Origin: Streblospio benedicti
Lineage: Eukaryota > Annelida > Polychaeta > Spionida > Spionidae
Reading direction: 5' to 3'
Assembly: GCA_019095985.1 (NCBI GenBank)
Contig: CM032663.1
Location: 40,268,032-40,332,031 of the forward strand
Length of the DNA: 64,000 bases
The notes under the pieces were generated by a model. The model was not told the origin of the DNA. It saw only the letters and a list, made by a program, of their open reading frames with translations, and searched no databases. The translations under genes were made by a program, and so were the position numbers. Positions 12,817-27,345 of the stretch are shown one piece after another. Each line of letters begins with the position of its first letter. The first letter of the stretch is position 1.

Positions 12817-15800
12817 AAGAAAAACAAACGGATCTGCTATTGCTCATTCAGTAACTGGCACATCCACACATTTGAAAAAAAGGCCAGCATAATAATTTCA
12901 TGAACATAATAGTCACTTGATGTATGGCTGAATATGTAAATAATATAAAAAAATGCAGCACAACACTGTTCACTTAGTGTCCATATCTTTGAACAATGAA
13001 ACAAATTGCTTTCAGAGAAGCATAGGTAATGAATAACACTAATTTGATTTTGTGTACATTGCCTTTGTGTGTATAAACGGTCTTGCAAGTTCCTTTGTCT
13101 GTGTTTTATATCTATATCAAAGCTCATATCTTATGGCATTACGCAAAAGGGGTGGGAATTGACAGACATGCAAAACAACGTACTTCTATGCAAGCACAAA
13201 TTTATGTCAAAGTGGCATATCACGCGGTAATGCTATCACCTACTTAAGGATAAACCAGTGATTGTTTCACCTGAGCAGTTTTATTGAACTCCTGTGCAAT
13301 ATGCATACAGCACTGTACATGCATTCATAAGTAAAGTAATGAAAATAGAGGTTGAAGCCAATGCATGGGCATGAAAAGGAATACTATCAATTATGATAAT
13401 ATGGCAAATAATATAGCTGAATTGGTTCTACTGAGACTGCAGAAGTAATCATTCAGCATGCTAATTAACATTTAGCACTTAAAAACCGGAAAATGTCATT
13501 ATTAAGAATCTGTATACAGACTGACTAGTTGATGAGGAATTCCTATCTTTAAAGGAAACTAATGCACCCATGGGTATGTGCGTGTGTCACATCTACACGT
13601 ATAACATAATACTGTTCCCATGGTATTATTATAGTATTCTTTTCATGTTTACAAACCGCATGAGTACGTTACAGTCCTCATCAATTCCATTGTAAATAAT
13701 ATAAAAAAAAACTTCTTCAAATGAAAAACGCTTATCTTGTTATCAAAAAACACTTGCCTCCTTGAAAAAAAGTTCTCTTGTGTTTTTGTTTAATCCTATT
13801 GATGCGATGAGATGTTGAGAGGAAGAATCGAATTCACTAAATAGCAGAAAGAGTTCCCAGACATTTGCACCAAATAATATTTGTTGGATGTAGCTTGTTT
13901 TTGTTCTTTTAAGTGCTCAGTTGTGAGCAATTTGCAAACCTAAACCCTAACGTAAACTTAATTTGACGTTGGTAAATCTTTGCAAAATGTGTTTTGCCTT
14001 TTTCAAAACACGTGGTAAAACTGCTACATTTAAAAGAGGAAAAACAACCTTCATGTTTTGTAAGCAGTTTCCATTACAGCTGCAATTAGAGTGTTTTATT
14101 TATTATATTATGATTGCATTGCAGTGTCGTATGATTATTTTTTGTGCATATTTTGATTACCGGAACCACATTCATACACTGATTTTAAATGTGAATAGAT
14201 GAGAGTATGGGTGAATTATGCTTAGAGTGCTTGTGGTAGGGGTGGGTGGCGTGGCGCAGCTTTACCCACTTGCTTTCCTATGTAAACCCCTCTCTTGCAT
14301 CAAAGGATATGACAAATAAAAGCGTGTTACAAAACATATTTACTAACATCTAACAATCAGTGTATTCCACCTGCATAGGAAAGTACCTGGAGCTTATTCA
14401 AATTGCAGCTGGCTATTTTACTTACATCTCAGCAAAGTTTAATCCCAATTGATGTAACATGAATCGCTGAAAGGTAGAATTATGTTTATTGCCTAGACGT
14501 CCCCATGTGCTCGCACGAGAGATGGATGTTTCAAGTCCATCTCGTGCAGGCATATGATTCACATTATCAAGTTTGTGTGGAAAAAACAACATTCAGACAT
14601 TGTACATTACAGGTACAGTGGCCAGAAGTTAACAACTGGTACACTCTATATGCAATGCGCGTAGATAAATAACCTGTCGTGGTTTTAACTCTGCGCCGAG
14701 TGTCGAGTGTCAAGTGCATAGAGAGCAACTGTTCTTGTGACTTTTCAACGCCTCGTGCACCCCAGGAAACGTGGACCATTGACCTAACAATACTTTTACA
14801 TCCTATCAGGGTTAAATCATAATTCCCAATCAGTGAAACAAAAGGTGCATGTGTTGAGAAAGCATCTTAATCATGAGGTAACTAAGGATCCGAAAGCAGC
14901 TGATTAAGATTGCTACTTTGCGTTATGGGCTATTTGCGTGCTATAAATTGCTTTTTACACAAATTCCCATAACCTCTTGGAAAACAAATTGATTTTGCAT
15001 AAGAGATGAAGTGGCTAAATATCACTTTACAAAGGATCAATATAGGCTGCGAAGGCATTTCTTTCTCAGTTTACACATTTTGAAGGTGGACGATGTAGCT
15101 TGTAAAGATGATTAATTTCCATTCACTGGAATCCGCTAGGAAAGCCATTTCTTCACATGTTAATGGCTCTTTCAGTAGTGGTTTAAAGAGCAACGCCAAT
15201 TTGTAAGCTTTAAATGAACGAGGATGATTTTAAAATTAATTCTGCAAGATGCAATGTGGTTTTCTTTTTTATGAATGCTCCCATTCCCTGACTATTGTAA
15301 CTGACAGAGTTAACCTTCATATCAGTGGAAAGCACTTAAAAGTATCCTTATTTGGAAAGCAAATCCACAGCATTTTCAGTTCAACTCAACTCCCCAATTG
15401 CCAAGTACATCTACACGATATTTCACCTAAATTTCTAAATAGACAGGGAAAGCGATAGAATGACAGTTACTGATGAAAGTTGACTATAAAAGTGCACGCA
15501 GGCAGACACGTAAATGATTGATGAACGGCTTTTATCGGATTGCAAGATTTCTAACAAATTTAATTAGATGACTGTATGCACCATCGTATCACGTTATGTC
15601 ATGCATGCATATGAACTGGAATTTTCTGCGTGGCTAGATCTATGTGATGACGCTAGCGCCACTTTGCCAGCCGAGGGTGGAGACATTATGGTTTATAGGT
15701 AATTCCAATTTTGCTCCGTTCTAATTTTAGTATTAAAAGTATATCTATGTTTACAAATATACTTTTAAATCGTATAAATTAATATGAAATAACTTATTAG

Positions 15801-18800
15801 CGATGTCATGTGTGACGAAGAATGCAGACGGCATGGTTCCATACTTACATGTACGATTAAGTGATCACATTCAGAATGTTTATGAAGCTAATGAATATGA
15901 GAAATTAAATAATCATTATATTCTTATTCTGAATTTAATTTTCTAGATTTCTTGATTTATCGTCTTCCTAACAGTAGTCACAATATTCGTTTCAGCATAC
16001 AATAAATTAAATTACATGCGCGGAAATGGTATCATCAAAATAGTAATAAATTCCATTAGGATGAATATGCACTTAAAATGTACCTTATTCATAAATTGCA
16101 TAGCACACTGATGATTTCTCAAAAAAGCTTGTCCAAATCAGTATACTCATCATATAGGTCTACTCAAACTAGTTTATGATTAATTTACATTGTATATCTT
16201 ATGAATATCATGATTGCAAACCTTAATACTTTAGAATACATTATGGAGTATGATGTTTGCTATATCGCATTACACAGACTTGAAGCACCATGGAAATTAG
16301 AATTAGATTTGTGTCTCCATTTTGAGTCACATTCATTGTTTGAGTTAACGCCATCTGTCAATTCGTATACTCATCGTCGTTCATATTTTATTAGAACTAT
16401 ATTGTTGAATGCTATGAACCAAAAATGCCAACCGACCAAAGTGATATAGATCTACATATTAAATTAGCAGTTCAAACAAGTAAAGATCATAATTGCCTTA
16501 TTGATAGCTAAGCTACAAATACTTTAATATTAATGATAATTTTCCTTTCATGTTTTTATGGTTTATACTTCAAAAATACATCACAGCTGGTGGAAAGCCG
16601 TATTAATCAAGTAGTACAAAGATGTACCACCGGTAATGCGGTAATGCAAATATGTAGCTACAATAACAATTGCATTAGCTTTAGTATTAGGGCATGTCCA
16701 CATTACCTTAATAAATGTTAATAGTGGCAGGTCCAGGAATCATCACAGCGGTAGGATATGGCCATATGTTGATGTCAATCGGTTTATTTGCACTTACGAA
16801 AGCTCGCAAAGATGAACAGTTCATGAAAATCACATTTTAGGGAGAAAAGGAAGGGGTTGTCCATTGTTACCATTAGCTATGCTAGTGAATAGGGCAGTAA
16901 ATCTGGTTTGCTTAGTGATGGCAAAACAATGAAAGATAATACACTAAAATAACAAATTATAAGGTAATGTAATCGCAAACACCCGCAAAAACTTGTAATG
17001 AAAAAGTGACACCTGAGATGGAAGTTATATTTAATATTAAAATAATACAGGGCATTAATCCACATGCTACTCATGAAGACCATAATAATGCGTTGGAGCT
17101 AACAATCTCATTTAATTGCAGCGCTGAAGTAATTACTTAACATTACACCATGTATAATCTGGATAGAATTTCAACTCTTTTCATCTACAGAGAAGTGGTG
17201 TATGAATACCAGTGGTCTCTTACAGAATGCATTTGCATGGAGCTAAGTTGACATGATTTACAAGTGATGGAATTGACCTGTCACGGATCAATTACCGTGT
17301 GGTCATCTAAGTGTTGACCAATGATGTAGATCAAGCTCACCAAATGGATGTGCCTGCAAATACAACTAGGCAAGAAGGTAGTGTATTGTTATTTCATAGT
17401 GAACCATGTTCCATTGGTTGAATTTCTTTGAGCACCTAAACTCAATGACTTTGGTAAATATAAAAGATCACATTATGTCATAGAACATAATCATCACGAC
17501 AAGAAAAATCTTTATTTACATGATATACATCAAAGAGAGCATATTTGCGTGACTTCAGTTTAGTAATTACTGTTCCATTTAATGAAGACTGTTATGAGCA
17601 CTTTAGTGATTTTTGACCTTCCTGCAGCAGCCATACTTACCCTTTAGTACATGTGTTACATCACTAGTAACTCAGTCATGTCATGTCAACATAGATTATT
17701 ACCTAGCCGCAAGCAAAACATGTTAAAGTGCATTTTAGTGGTTGCCAACATGTTGTACTGCATGCCTTTTCAATAGGTACTTCAATAATTGTGTTTCATA
17801 AAGCCTCTGTCTTCGGGGTCTTCACTCCAAATATTGAGCTAACTAGAACTCAATGCCAAATCTTTTCACCAGCAAGCAAGGTCATATACACTGTTAAAGA
17901 CACACTTTCAGGCAAACAGGATTCAGAATAAATGCCAGACACCTGAAGGCAAAGTTACTTCAATGTGCAGTGAGGCGTGTCAGTCTGCCATTTTGTACAT
18001 TTGTCGTACAATTAGCCCGCAAGCCAATCGCAACTCGCGCAGACGAGTTTCATGTGACATGACGTCACAAGAACACTCTCACTTCCGGAAGACAACAGGC
18101 GACAATTATTCTAATGCTCATCATGATCAATGAAGTTATCAGCACACTATTTTTTAGTTAACACATCAGCAATTCCAATTTTTGTGTGTGGTATATTTAG
18201 ATACAAGTCATTATTTCGTTTACTATCAAGCTCTGCATAGTGAATGGTTGATATGGATGAATGATTTGTATAGTAAGTGAATAAGTAATTTCATGTTTCA
18301 TTATGCTATGAGACATTATAGAATTGTGATACATTAAAAATCCATTACAGTTTGAGACATAAGAATATATGTAAATGTGTAAAAGTTGAAAATATTAAAC
18401 GCTCACTTCAAATGATTTTAAAACGTGTTACATAACAACACTATTTTAAATTACATATATCTAGCTAAAATGGGTCATATGCATGACTGATGACATTCCA
18501 AAGTGGGCAAGATATTGTATTGCATAGATGCTCAGCTTAAGGGCCATTATCCATAAACGCTAGCGGCAGCGACAAGGAATCGCCGCCGAACCGGTTTAGT
18601 GATATTTTCAACGGGTATTATTTATACACGCGTCAGCGGCTGCGGGGTGCGGGCGGCACCACCTGAATCAGTTTACATTGTTTTCAGAATGAGGCATAAT
18701 CCATTAGTGTGCGGTTCTACAATATTCCTTTATAATCTCCACATACTTATAGTCTTTTTGAATGTTTGTATCAAAATGAATGTTTTGATTATGAACAGTG

Positions 18801-20530
18801 GTAGCGGCANAGCTTGCTGCTGCTGTTGCCGCTACCTCTCAAGTATGGATAATGAGCCTTAGGGACCTCTTATACTGGTCAACTGATCAGTCCACATGCA
18901 AAGGGGACGAAATAGGAGACGATGAATTGCTGTCTGAAGAGTTAAGATGTGGACAGTTATACAGCTTCAAGGTTGTCTGCATTTTGGTTAACCTATCACA
19001 AGGCCTTTCAATGATCTGACATGAAGGCCTATTCTAAAAGCTTCTCAATATGATGCAAATCTTGCTAAATGTTTTGCAAAATTGAAGTCATCAACTAAAA
19101 GCACATGGCTTCAATTTTTAGAACAGCAATTTATTTTCAGAGCAGCTGTATAGCTGATGTACTTGGGTATTTTCTCGTTTAAGCATGTGGTACTGTTTAT
19201 TTGTAATGGGGAAGCTTTGATCAAGATGACATACTTACTGTCTTGGCTAATCCTTATCTGGTAAATCACCCATGCATGCTGCTGTTTCTGCAGCTCTTGC
19301 TTATGAAGACTCTGGTTTTAAAGGCTATAACAGGCGAGGATGTTAGAGGCTGTATTTTTGATAGCAGAGGAATAGCTAGGGTTTTGTAAAAGACCTTATA
19401 ACGGTTAGAGCTACAGGCTGTCGCAATTTACTTGCTCTTCATCTTTGCACTTGATATATGGTTTACATGAGCGGTTTTTAGTAATAGTAGAATTAAAAAC
19501 TATTAGATATAAGGACTTTTAAAAGACTACATTTTGCTATTCTCAATAAAGTATTTGCTTTTAAAATATAAAATTGTGATATTTTTACATAACCCCACCC
19601 AAAGCGTTTTGCAGAGGTCGGGTCGAAACATTTATATACTAGGGTATCACTATAGAAACAGAAATATATGATGTTTAATCACACTCGTTTGTGTTTTAAG
19701 GAGTCATAAACAAAATGTTTCATATTTTATAACTGGTTAATGTTAAGCTATGAATAAAAAGTATTTATAAAAAAATATTCTCATATTTACCACTTACTTG
19801 AAGATTACGATGAAATGTTGCTAACTTAAAGTTGCTTTGGATTCATTATATTTTAATGTGTTATGCGGCTTCATTTAGGGATGCATATTTGTTTCTCTGT
19901 ACATCATACATGCTGACACCTTAGATTATGTACGTGGACGGTAACGTTCAGAGTTATATTACTGGATATGCTGCACTTTCTATTCATTCAGCTAATGCAA
20001 GAAACCTAATGAAATATTAAGGACTTCGTTAATTGCCATTTGTCGACCTGTACCAATTTGGCAACGAATCTAATAATTAACCCATTTCTTCCCAGGATGC
20101 CGTTTGTGTGACCTAACGAGCCACTAGAAGGGCCCTAGGGGTATAAAGAGCCTACTAAAATATACATGTTTTTACTTTTCTATGTACATGTAGTATCACT
20201 AGATTCGAGAATTTATGCATTCACGGCATTTTAACACACTGCCATGGATTATGGTGACAAACATTTTCTTGCAGGATGTTTCATCACGTTTAGAAGTGAC
20301 TTCATCATTCGTCCCCCTGTTGTAATCACCATGACTAGCGATCACATATCCAAATGAAGAAATTGATTTACTACCTCGATAGTATTTCTAGAATAATGTG
20401 AATTATTTTACTTGCTCCATGGCTGAAACTGTTATAAGCTATGTAAAGCAAGTTTATCTTACGACTTTTACTTCCACTTTTGACGGGGGTGTAGGGGGAC
20501 GGTGGCATACCAGCGCTGGATTTTTGTATA
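12225..20530. other. Long gene-free stretch
   Basis: No exon with paired splice sites was found on either strand across about 8 kb. Notable items are a homopolymer A run at 12782-12814 (possibly the tail of a processed insert, but no body is recognised) and a CG-rich patch at 18541-18850 made of GCGGC/GCCGC words that contains the only ambiguous base (N at 18810). Confidence 0.45.
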
Positions 20531-20709
20531 CAGTAAAACCTAGAATTAAGACCACCTCTCTATTGAAACCACCTCTATAATAAAACCACCTTTCACGGTC
20601 CCAGACCTTCATAATGCTACCAAAATGAACCTCTGTAAAAAGACCACCTCTCTATTGAGACCACATCTGACTGGGCCCAAATGTGGTCCTAATTGAGAGG
20701 TTCTACTGT
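20531..20709 (+). mobile_element. MITE of the CAGTAAAACCT family, copy A
   Basis: The element starts CAGTAAAACCT and ends AGGTTCTACTG, its near reverse complement. The arms continue as ATTAAGACCAC and GGTCCTAATT. Inside it carries AAGACCACCTCTCTATTGA and CACGGTCCCAGACCTTCATA. The same body recurs at 43041-43206, 52496-52652 and 60418-60615, with a degraded relative at 50724-50806, so it is a dispersed family in this genome. No coding capacity. Confidence 0.75.
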
Positions 20710-21620
20710 GCTTTGATTTTGTTTTGTTTTTGAGAGGTTGTCGGTTCAGAACGTTCAGTGACAGTGACCAATGTGATACAGAGCCATCAGGATGGTGAAG
20801 ACATAATGAAGGTAATAGCATTTTCATAGTGAAACCCACTGTATAGATTCTAGCACAGATTGTAAAATATCAACACCACAGGACTGGTGCAATATCTCAC
20901 TTGGACTCTATACATACGGCACATCACATGTAGATTTTATTGTACGTTTATTACATTGCTGTAGCTGTACAAATGCAATGCAAATTGCAGTTCCTGGAAG
21001 GGCAACGATCCTCGACTGAGACATAAAGAACAAAAGGTCAATTGACATTAATTTAAATAAGGATTCGTCTGGGACCTTTGCTGCTGTGTAAAGGCCGGTA
21101 CTGGGCAAGCATTTGGTTACGTCGCTACACATGTACTTCATTGTCCATTGGAATTAACTAATTCATTTTTAAACTGACAACAGAACATAGTTCTTGTGTT
21201 GCGTTTTTGGACTTTAGTGAAAGGTTTATTCTCCTGAAAAGGCAATGTAATCGCTGTTTGGACTGATGGAATTATTTACATTCGACTTTAGTCTTAACTT
21301 TCGTTGTAAGCAATAGGTTTGCTTACATATACACTTGAAGCTTGATTTGACAGTTTACTGTTGGTTTAGAACCGGAATAAGTATGTATAAATCTACCAGT
21401 ATATGCCTTTGCAGTATGACAACAACACTGAAGATTCACCAATTGGCAGTAGCTGGACATCTGGTAATTCAACTACGACATTGTACGTTTGGTATTTTCT
21501 TTAATAATACTAAACTGGATATATACCGAAGTGTCAACGTATTACACGCGGCACGGTACGTCAGATTAGGACTTAATTACACATCCATTTACTCACATTA
21601 GCGTCCACTTGGGGAGCGTA
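20710..21620. other. Gene-free stretch
   Basis: Nothing recognised. The short open frames have skewed composition and no paired splice sites. Confidence 0.5.
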
Positions 21621-22174
21621 CACAATTGGCGTCAATCACGTTTTGGCACATTCTGAACCCCTTGACCCCCCTTGTCAGCTTTCGGCAACTTCATGACGAA
21701 CCCCACCCACTCCACCCCCCACCCCCGTCAACTTGAGGACACCCGCCCCCAAATGCCCCGCATAGCCACTACCCGTGTCAACTATGGCGGTGATGTCAAT
21801 TTCATGACATCCTCACCCAAACCACAAACCCCGCAGTTAACCATCTAATGTAGCCAATATTGAAGATATGCCTTATTGAAATTGAATCTATGTGCAGTTT
21901 TGTCATGTCATGGCATATAACAAGTGTGTTTCAAGGGTAATATTTATGAAGATCTGATTAATTTTATTAACAAACATTCCAACAGATACAAAGCATTTAT
22001 TTTGTCTCCATTCTTTACCCTATAACTTTAAGTATCAATTGAACTTTGAAATAACCTTAAGCACCCCCCCCCCTCTACCCATCGGTCAACTTTTGGGGTG
22101 ACCCCCCTCCCTGTCAACTTTCGTCAACCTTTGCTGACACCCCGCCCCCCTTTTCAGGGTTGACGTCAATTGTG
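21621..22174. mobile_element. C-rich inverted-repeat element
   Basis: The segment starts CACAATTGGCGTCAA and ends TTGACGTCAATTGTG, giving terminal inverted repeats of about 15 bases with one mismatch. The subterminal parts are strongly C-rich on the plus strand (ACCCCCC runs) with repeated GTCAACTT words, while the middle is AT-rich. Nothing codes for a transposase. I infer a non-autonomous DNA transposon of about 550 bases; flanking duplications are unclear. Confidence 0.55.
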
Positions 22175-23544
22175 CATATAATACACTCTTATTTCAGTAA
22201 CTATATTTGAAGACAGATACGATGCAGCTGTTAACTTTACCTGTTTACAGGTAACATTTGTAGCTTTGCCATTCAAAATTCCCATTATTACTAGAAGAGG
22301 TATACTTACACGAACTACATATCCAAACCTCCGTTTACTAGACTAGAGGTATGAATATCCCATTAACTGACTGCTAACTGTTTTCAAATATAACTCATTT
22401 TCAAGTTAATTAACATAACAGAGTGAGCAGTTGAGTGGCACTGGATTGACCTTCATGTACTTCTACGCAGACGATCTTGTGCTATTTTAGGTCTTAGACG
22501 TTTATATGCCTTTTGGCCTCACAGTAATTCATTTCTTTCCAATATGTTATGAGATAATCATTATGCCATTATATGACCTGTCCGTACAGTTTTATCCATA
22601 TACTCGCATCCTTTAATCAATTTACTATGGTCCACTGTAAATACTGGTTTTATTATAATCTCATGTAATAGTTGATACATTGCACAATTATCCTGTAGTC
22701 ATCTAAATACACCAACCATGTATAGCAATAATTCCGTTTAAAAAAATCAGCAAAGGTTTATCCCAAATCTGACATCTTATCCCAGTACAAATATTCCGTA
22801 TATATGTTTAGTTAAGGTGTTGCGAAGTTAACCACTCAAAATGATCGCATTCCACTTTGAAACTACATCATACCAATTACACATCGCCGATGAGTACTAA
22901 TACAAACAGTGTATTTCTGAGTTGATCTGACCAGCGTCCGTGTGATTCCGTCTCAGCGTGGTTTACCGGGTATCACAAGACATTCTGTCATCCTTTTACA
23001 GCATGCACATTGAACATCTTTTAGAAAAATTGAAGAGGGTCAACTTTTAATGCAGATGAGTACAATATATGTTCTTACACTGTTACATGAGCGAACTCAT
23101 AATTTCATTATATACACTGATGTTTATTACCAAAGAATACAGTATTTAAAATGCACATAAAGGTACCCATAGAGTGAGAAGTTAAACAGCTTTAGCCACC
23201 ACCGAAGCAGCATTAAAAGCACCTTAACCCAAACCACAGTTACCCAGCCAAAGACAATAGTCTATTGCTGTGCTCAGTGTGCTGGTGCCAGAGATAGAGG
23301 AGAGGAGAAAGCAGACGGCAGAATCGTAGACTTTTGGGGTGCGACTGCTATAATAATACACCTGCATCTTCGACTCAGACCTCAAATCAACTCACTTTCC
23401 CCAATTGCTCGTTTACTCACGCCATTTGTCGTGACCGAGAGAAAATGTGGTCAGCTTTTTTCCATCAAAATTCTCGGATTCTACAGTTGATTATTTTAAG
23501 TCGATGAAGTAACATGCATGCACTTATACTCAACTCTGACTTAC
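22175..23544. other. Gene-free stretch
   Basis: I see no supported exon. A minus-strand open frame near 23230-23370 begins MQVYYYSSRTPKVYDS and is hydrophobic later, but it has no convincing splice sites or family. Confidence 0.4.
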
Positions 23545-23595
23545 CAGCTCGGGTAAGATTTGCCCAACGCGGGCATTGAATCCAAGCATAGCGAC
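23545..23595 (-). CDS. Orphan small exon with strong splice sites
   Basis: On the minus strand a TTTCCAG acceptor is followed by 51 open bases and a GTAAGT donor. It reads VAMLGFNARVGQILPEL, phase 0 at both ends. Both splice sites match consensus and codon use is GC-richer than the surroundings. I do not recognise the sequence. It could be an internal micro-exon, or a first exon starting at the internal Met, of a minus-strand gene whose last exon might be the one at 4619-4703; that link is conjecture. Confidence 0.35.
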
Positions 23596-26500
23596 CTGGA
23601 AACACAGACCTTTTACTTCAATGCCCCTCCATACCCCAGAGCAAAAAGCACGGGAGAAAACCGCGCGTCCTATATCTCAAACACATCACTGCACAAGTGC
23701 CACTGGTGCAAATATAGATTTGGAGACAGCAATAATGAGTCAGACACTCTCATCCTGATTACAATGACATGGAGTCATTTCCTGAATGTCCGTCCTGAGA
23801 GCACCGTCTGCGCAGACAGACGTCAATAGCTCTAATGTGCTGGGCACACAACCAGGATACTTAGCACACCCACAGTCAACATACACACATTAAACCTGTT
23901 TATATTCTAACAGCCGAGTGTTGTGATAGTTCAACATTGGTAGTATAGGGTGTAATGATGAGCTGTTTCTATGGAATGGAGTCAGTGTTATTTTTCTTGC
24001 CATTATTGTCTTTGTCGAATGTGCAAACGACAGTTTTTAAAGGCCAACCGAGCGTGTTATCTATATTTGTCAGAGCATGTGTGTATTGGTTGAGCGATAT
24101 TAGGCAGAAATCTTAATATTAGTTAAATCTTTAAGCAGTAGATCATATATATTGAAGATGGGGCGTAATTTTGTGGTTTTTGCCCTCGTTTGATTGGAGT
24201 TTTTTGTAACAAATAACAGCTTTTAAAGGTAGAACGATTTAAAACAAAATTCACAGCAGCGTTTTCCATATATTACATGCGATTTTTATGGTTAATTGCA
24301 TTGCACACAGAATACAAAATGAAGACAGAGGACCAAATACACTAGCACCTCTCTAATAAGGTTACATGGAGATACTGATGTTAAGTAAGTTCGGTAGCAA
24401 GTAGATCTATGTATGAAGCTGTATATTTCCCTGTTTTAAGGTATTATAAGGCAGCGATAAATGTTCTTATTATAGATGTTTTCCCAATCTGGAGTTGATA
24501 TTAATGGAAGTCTCCACCGTATTATCGACCGAATAACCCATAAAATATCTTAAAAGTGCGCTCTGTAATAGTTTTGGGCGGGACAACCATTTACCCCATG
24601 TGCCGGCTGCCCGGCCAGCTCCTATATGATGGTGTGTGACTTGAATCGCTAATCACATGTGAATCAACCGTTCATTTCAAAATTACCTCTTACTACGAAT
24701 AGCATTCCCCATAAAGACAAAATACGTGCACATTTATGTCCAAGGTGTCCGAGCAATGTGACCCACGACACCGCAAGTTCTTGACTTGGGCCGTAAAGTG
24801 GTAAAACAGCCACAGCCACACGACAGTATTTGGGACTGCGTCGGTCGACACACTCAAAGTTTACCCCCTAAAACAATATAGTCCAATGATACTTAAATAG
24901 TTAATGATAACGTATGTTTATTATAGCTTAGAAAAAGAGACATGTGTAAGGCCTTTGTATTGATAACAGAACATGTGGTATCGAATAGTCTCGAAATCCA
25001 GCTATTAACCCGTCTATTGCAGTAGAGAGTGCAAGCCATGTGCAAACTCAAGAGGTCTTCAAACTAATAAAGTCCCTAAGCTACCATCTTAATACAAAAT
25101 ACGCTCGGTAGTCTAGGTCAATATGCCAAGAGCAATAATTCTGGAATCAGTGATACAATGGTATTTGGACCGTCCAGTCTGAGGTTTACAAATGGTGCCA
25201 TTAATGAAAAGAGACAAGGGTTAATTGACAATGGCCCGACTGTAACCGTGTAGCCATTTATTCTAAATGCCGTAGCAAGAATAAATTTCTAATTTGAATA
25301 TATTAACAGTGTCTTTTTAATTGAGGTGGATTTGCAATGCAAATGTTTACAAGCCAATATATATCACTTTTTCTACACAGCCTTGCATGTATTATTCGAT
25401 GATGATGATTTTGAAGATTTCAAACGGAGATCACCTGACATAGTTCCCTTGCACTATTATTCATGTTTCATCATTACATGAAGGCTTTTGGATTTACCCT
25501 TCAATGACTATTTTTGTGTATTACATACACTGTAATAAGGTTCCAGAAAGGGCGTGCGTCCTGTTATTACTGAGTATATTTCCCACTTGACCCGTAATGC
25601 ACAGTATGCCCGTAAAAATCAACGTTAAAATTGCACAGTGCACAGTTAACTCTGCCAACATTGGGTATGGATCCTAAAATCAAATGTATATTCAAAATGT
25701 GTTCACTTTATTATATGCTGATATGAGAAATACCAATACACCGAGTGCCTGATTTCAGTGTATTTCACATTCAAAACCGTGCAAACCAAGGCTAGATGAT
25801 CCAAATATCTTAGATTGGAGCCAAACTCAACACAGTATCATTCTTTGATCCAGACTTTCCCAAACTGGTCTTAATAATCAAAGTCAAGGTTAATGTCTGA
25901 CTGCGGTGGCATTTTATTAGCAATGCTCTATGTGTTTTGTTTGCCTGTTAGGTTTGTAGCACCCGTGAAGCGGTAAAGCATAGCAGCATGTGATGCAACT
26001 TGTTTTGGTGATAAAAGTAGTTGCATATGAGATTGAGTGAGTCAATCAGTCGAGCAGACAAAAACTCAGACAGTTAACCTACCAGCCAGTTAGTCAGCCA
26101 GCAATCAAGCCAGCCAGCGATTCACCAAGCCAGTCAGTCCATCCAGTCACGCAGTCACTCATATCAAATTATTTCTCTTGACATATTTTAGTTCTTGCTC
26201 GACTGGTCAATTTATAACAGGCACAGTTCTGTGTACGTCTTGACGGGCTACATAGTCATACACGAGAATCGCCTGCTTCAATGAAAAAATGTGTTGATTG
26301 TCAAATGATCATTTAGATTTGCAGCTTCGAGAGGGAGTGATCGATGACAATCATACACGTGTCCAGAAGGGCAAATGGTGTTGTTGTCAAGGCTACACTG
26401 GAGGATCTCAATTGGATAATTTGAAACACTGTTATTGTGTAGAATTTTAGTACATCCCATTTAGCTTCAGCCTTAAGATGCTTGACAACTTGATTGGGGA

Positions 26501-26813
26501 GATTGATTTATCAATTTCACAAAACGAGCCAGGTGTGTATCAAAGCAGATATACCTACAAGATATAAGTATAGTTCAAGGTGGTGCATAGTATTTATTTC
26601 GATTGTTTAAGCTTAAAATCAGTTACACAATGACAACACAATTATTCGAATTAGCTTACATACTTAGAAATATAAATATGAATAGTTTGAATAATGCAAA
26701 GTATATTGGACCACATTCTATTCAATATAATTCTATTGTATTTCACAACTCCAACAGAATTTATTTGAAATAACCCGTACCAAATTTCAAGATTGACACA
26801 TTAAGCGAGGGGC
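23596..26813. other. Gene-free stretch with a tetranucleotide repeat
   Basis: I found no supported exon. An imperfect CAGT/CAGC/CAAT repeat lies at about 26033-26160. Confidence 0.45.
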
Positions 26814-27342
26814 ACATTCCACCGCAAGGTGGGTCTACAGCCAGTCTAAGACCAAAACGCATAGAAAACGTGAAGATCCGTGAGTATACAGTGCGGCAAA
26901 CGTACGGTTTTTCAAGGCAGTAGGCCTACTGTGGACGCAGAAGAAGTTTGGCTTTCCAAACTTCTTTTACGACCACCCTACGTCATGGTCTGACCGTAAG
27001 GAGGCAGTGCGGTGACCTTGCGTGGAACGCTGAGGATCTCCACGCACGTTGTCGGCACAGACACAGTACTGGGGTCGTGCGTTCCCTGTACCATGAACGT
27101 ACGAATGCCGTACTTTAGTAATCACACGGCGGCGCGTAGAACGTAAGTTTTGCAAGTTGATCGCACGGCCACCTCAATAAAAAAACCACTCCCTGTCCCG
27201 ACGCATTCCTAAACGCACGGGGCCCGTGCGTATGTGCCCACAACTGTACTTTTGTCACTGCATGCGGAAAACGCCGTAGACGCCGCAGACCTCAAGATGC
27301 CTTGCGGCGAACGCGCCCGCAATGTGGAATGTGCCCCTCGCT
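26814..27342. mobile_element. Harbinger-like non-autonomous transposon (529 bp)
   Basis: The left end AGCGAGGGGCACATTCCAC is matched at the right end by GTGGAATGTGCCCCTCGCT, a perfect inverted repeat of about 19 bases. The trinucleotide TTA directly flanks both ends (26811-26813 and 27343-27345), as expected for a 3-base target duplication. TTA/TAA duplications are characteristic of the PIF/Harbinger superfamily. The interior is CG-rich, has a small hairpin around GAAGTTTGG/CCAAACTTC at about 26943-26967, and codes for no transposase. Confidence 0.78.
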
Positions 27343-27345
27343 TTA

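Noticed and set aside
18541-18850. CG-rich patch with GCGGC words considered as a transposon or CpG-island promoter
   Set aside because: The ends do not mirror each other, there is no adjoining first exon, and an ambiguous base at 18810 lowers confidence in the local sequence.
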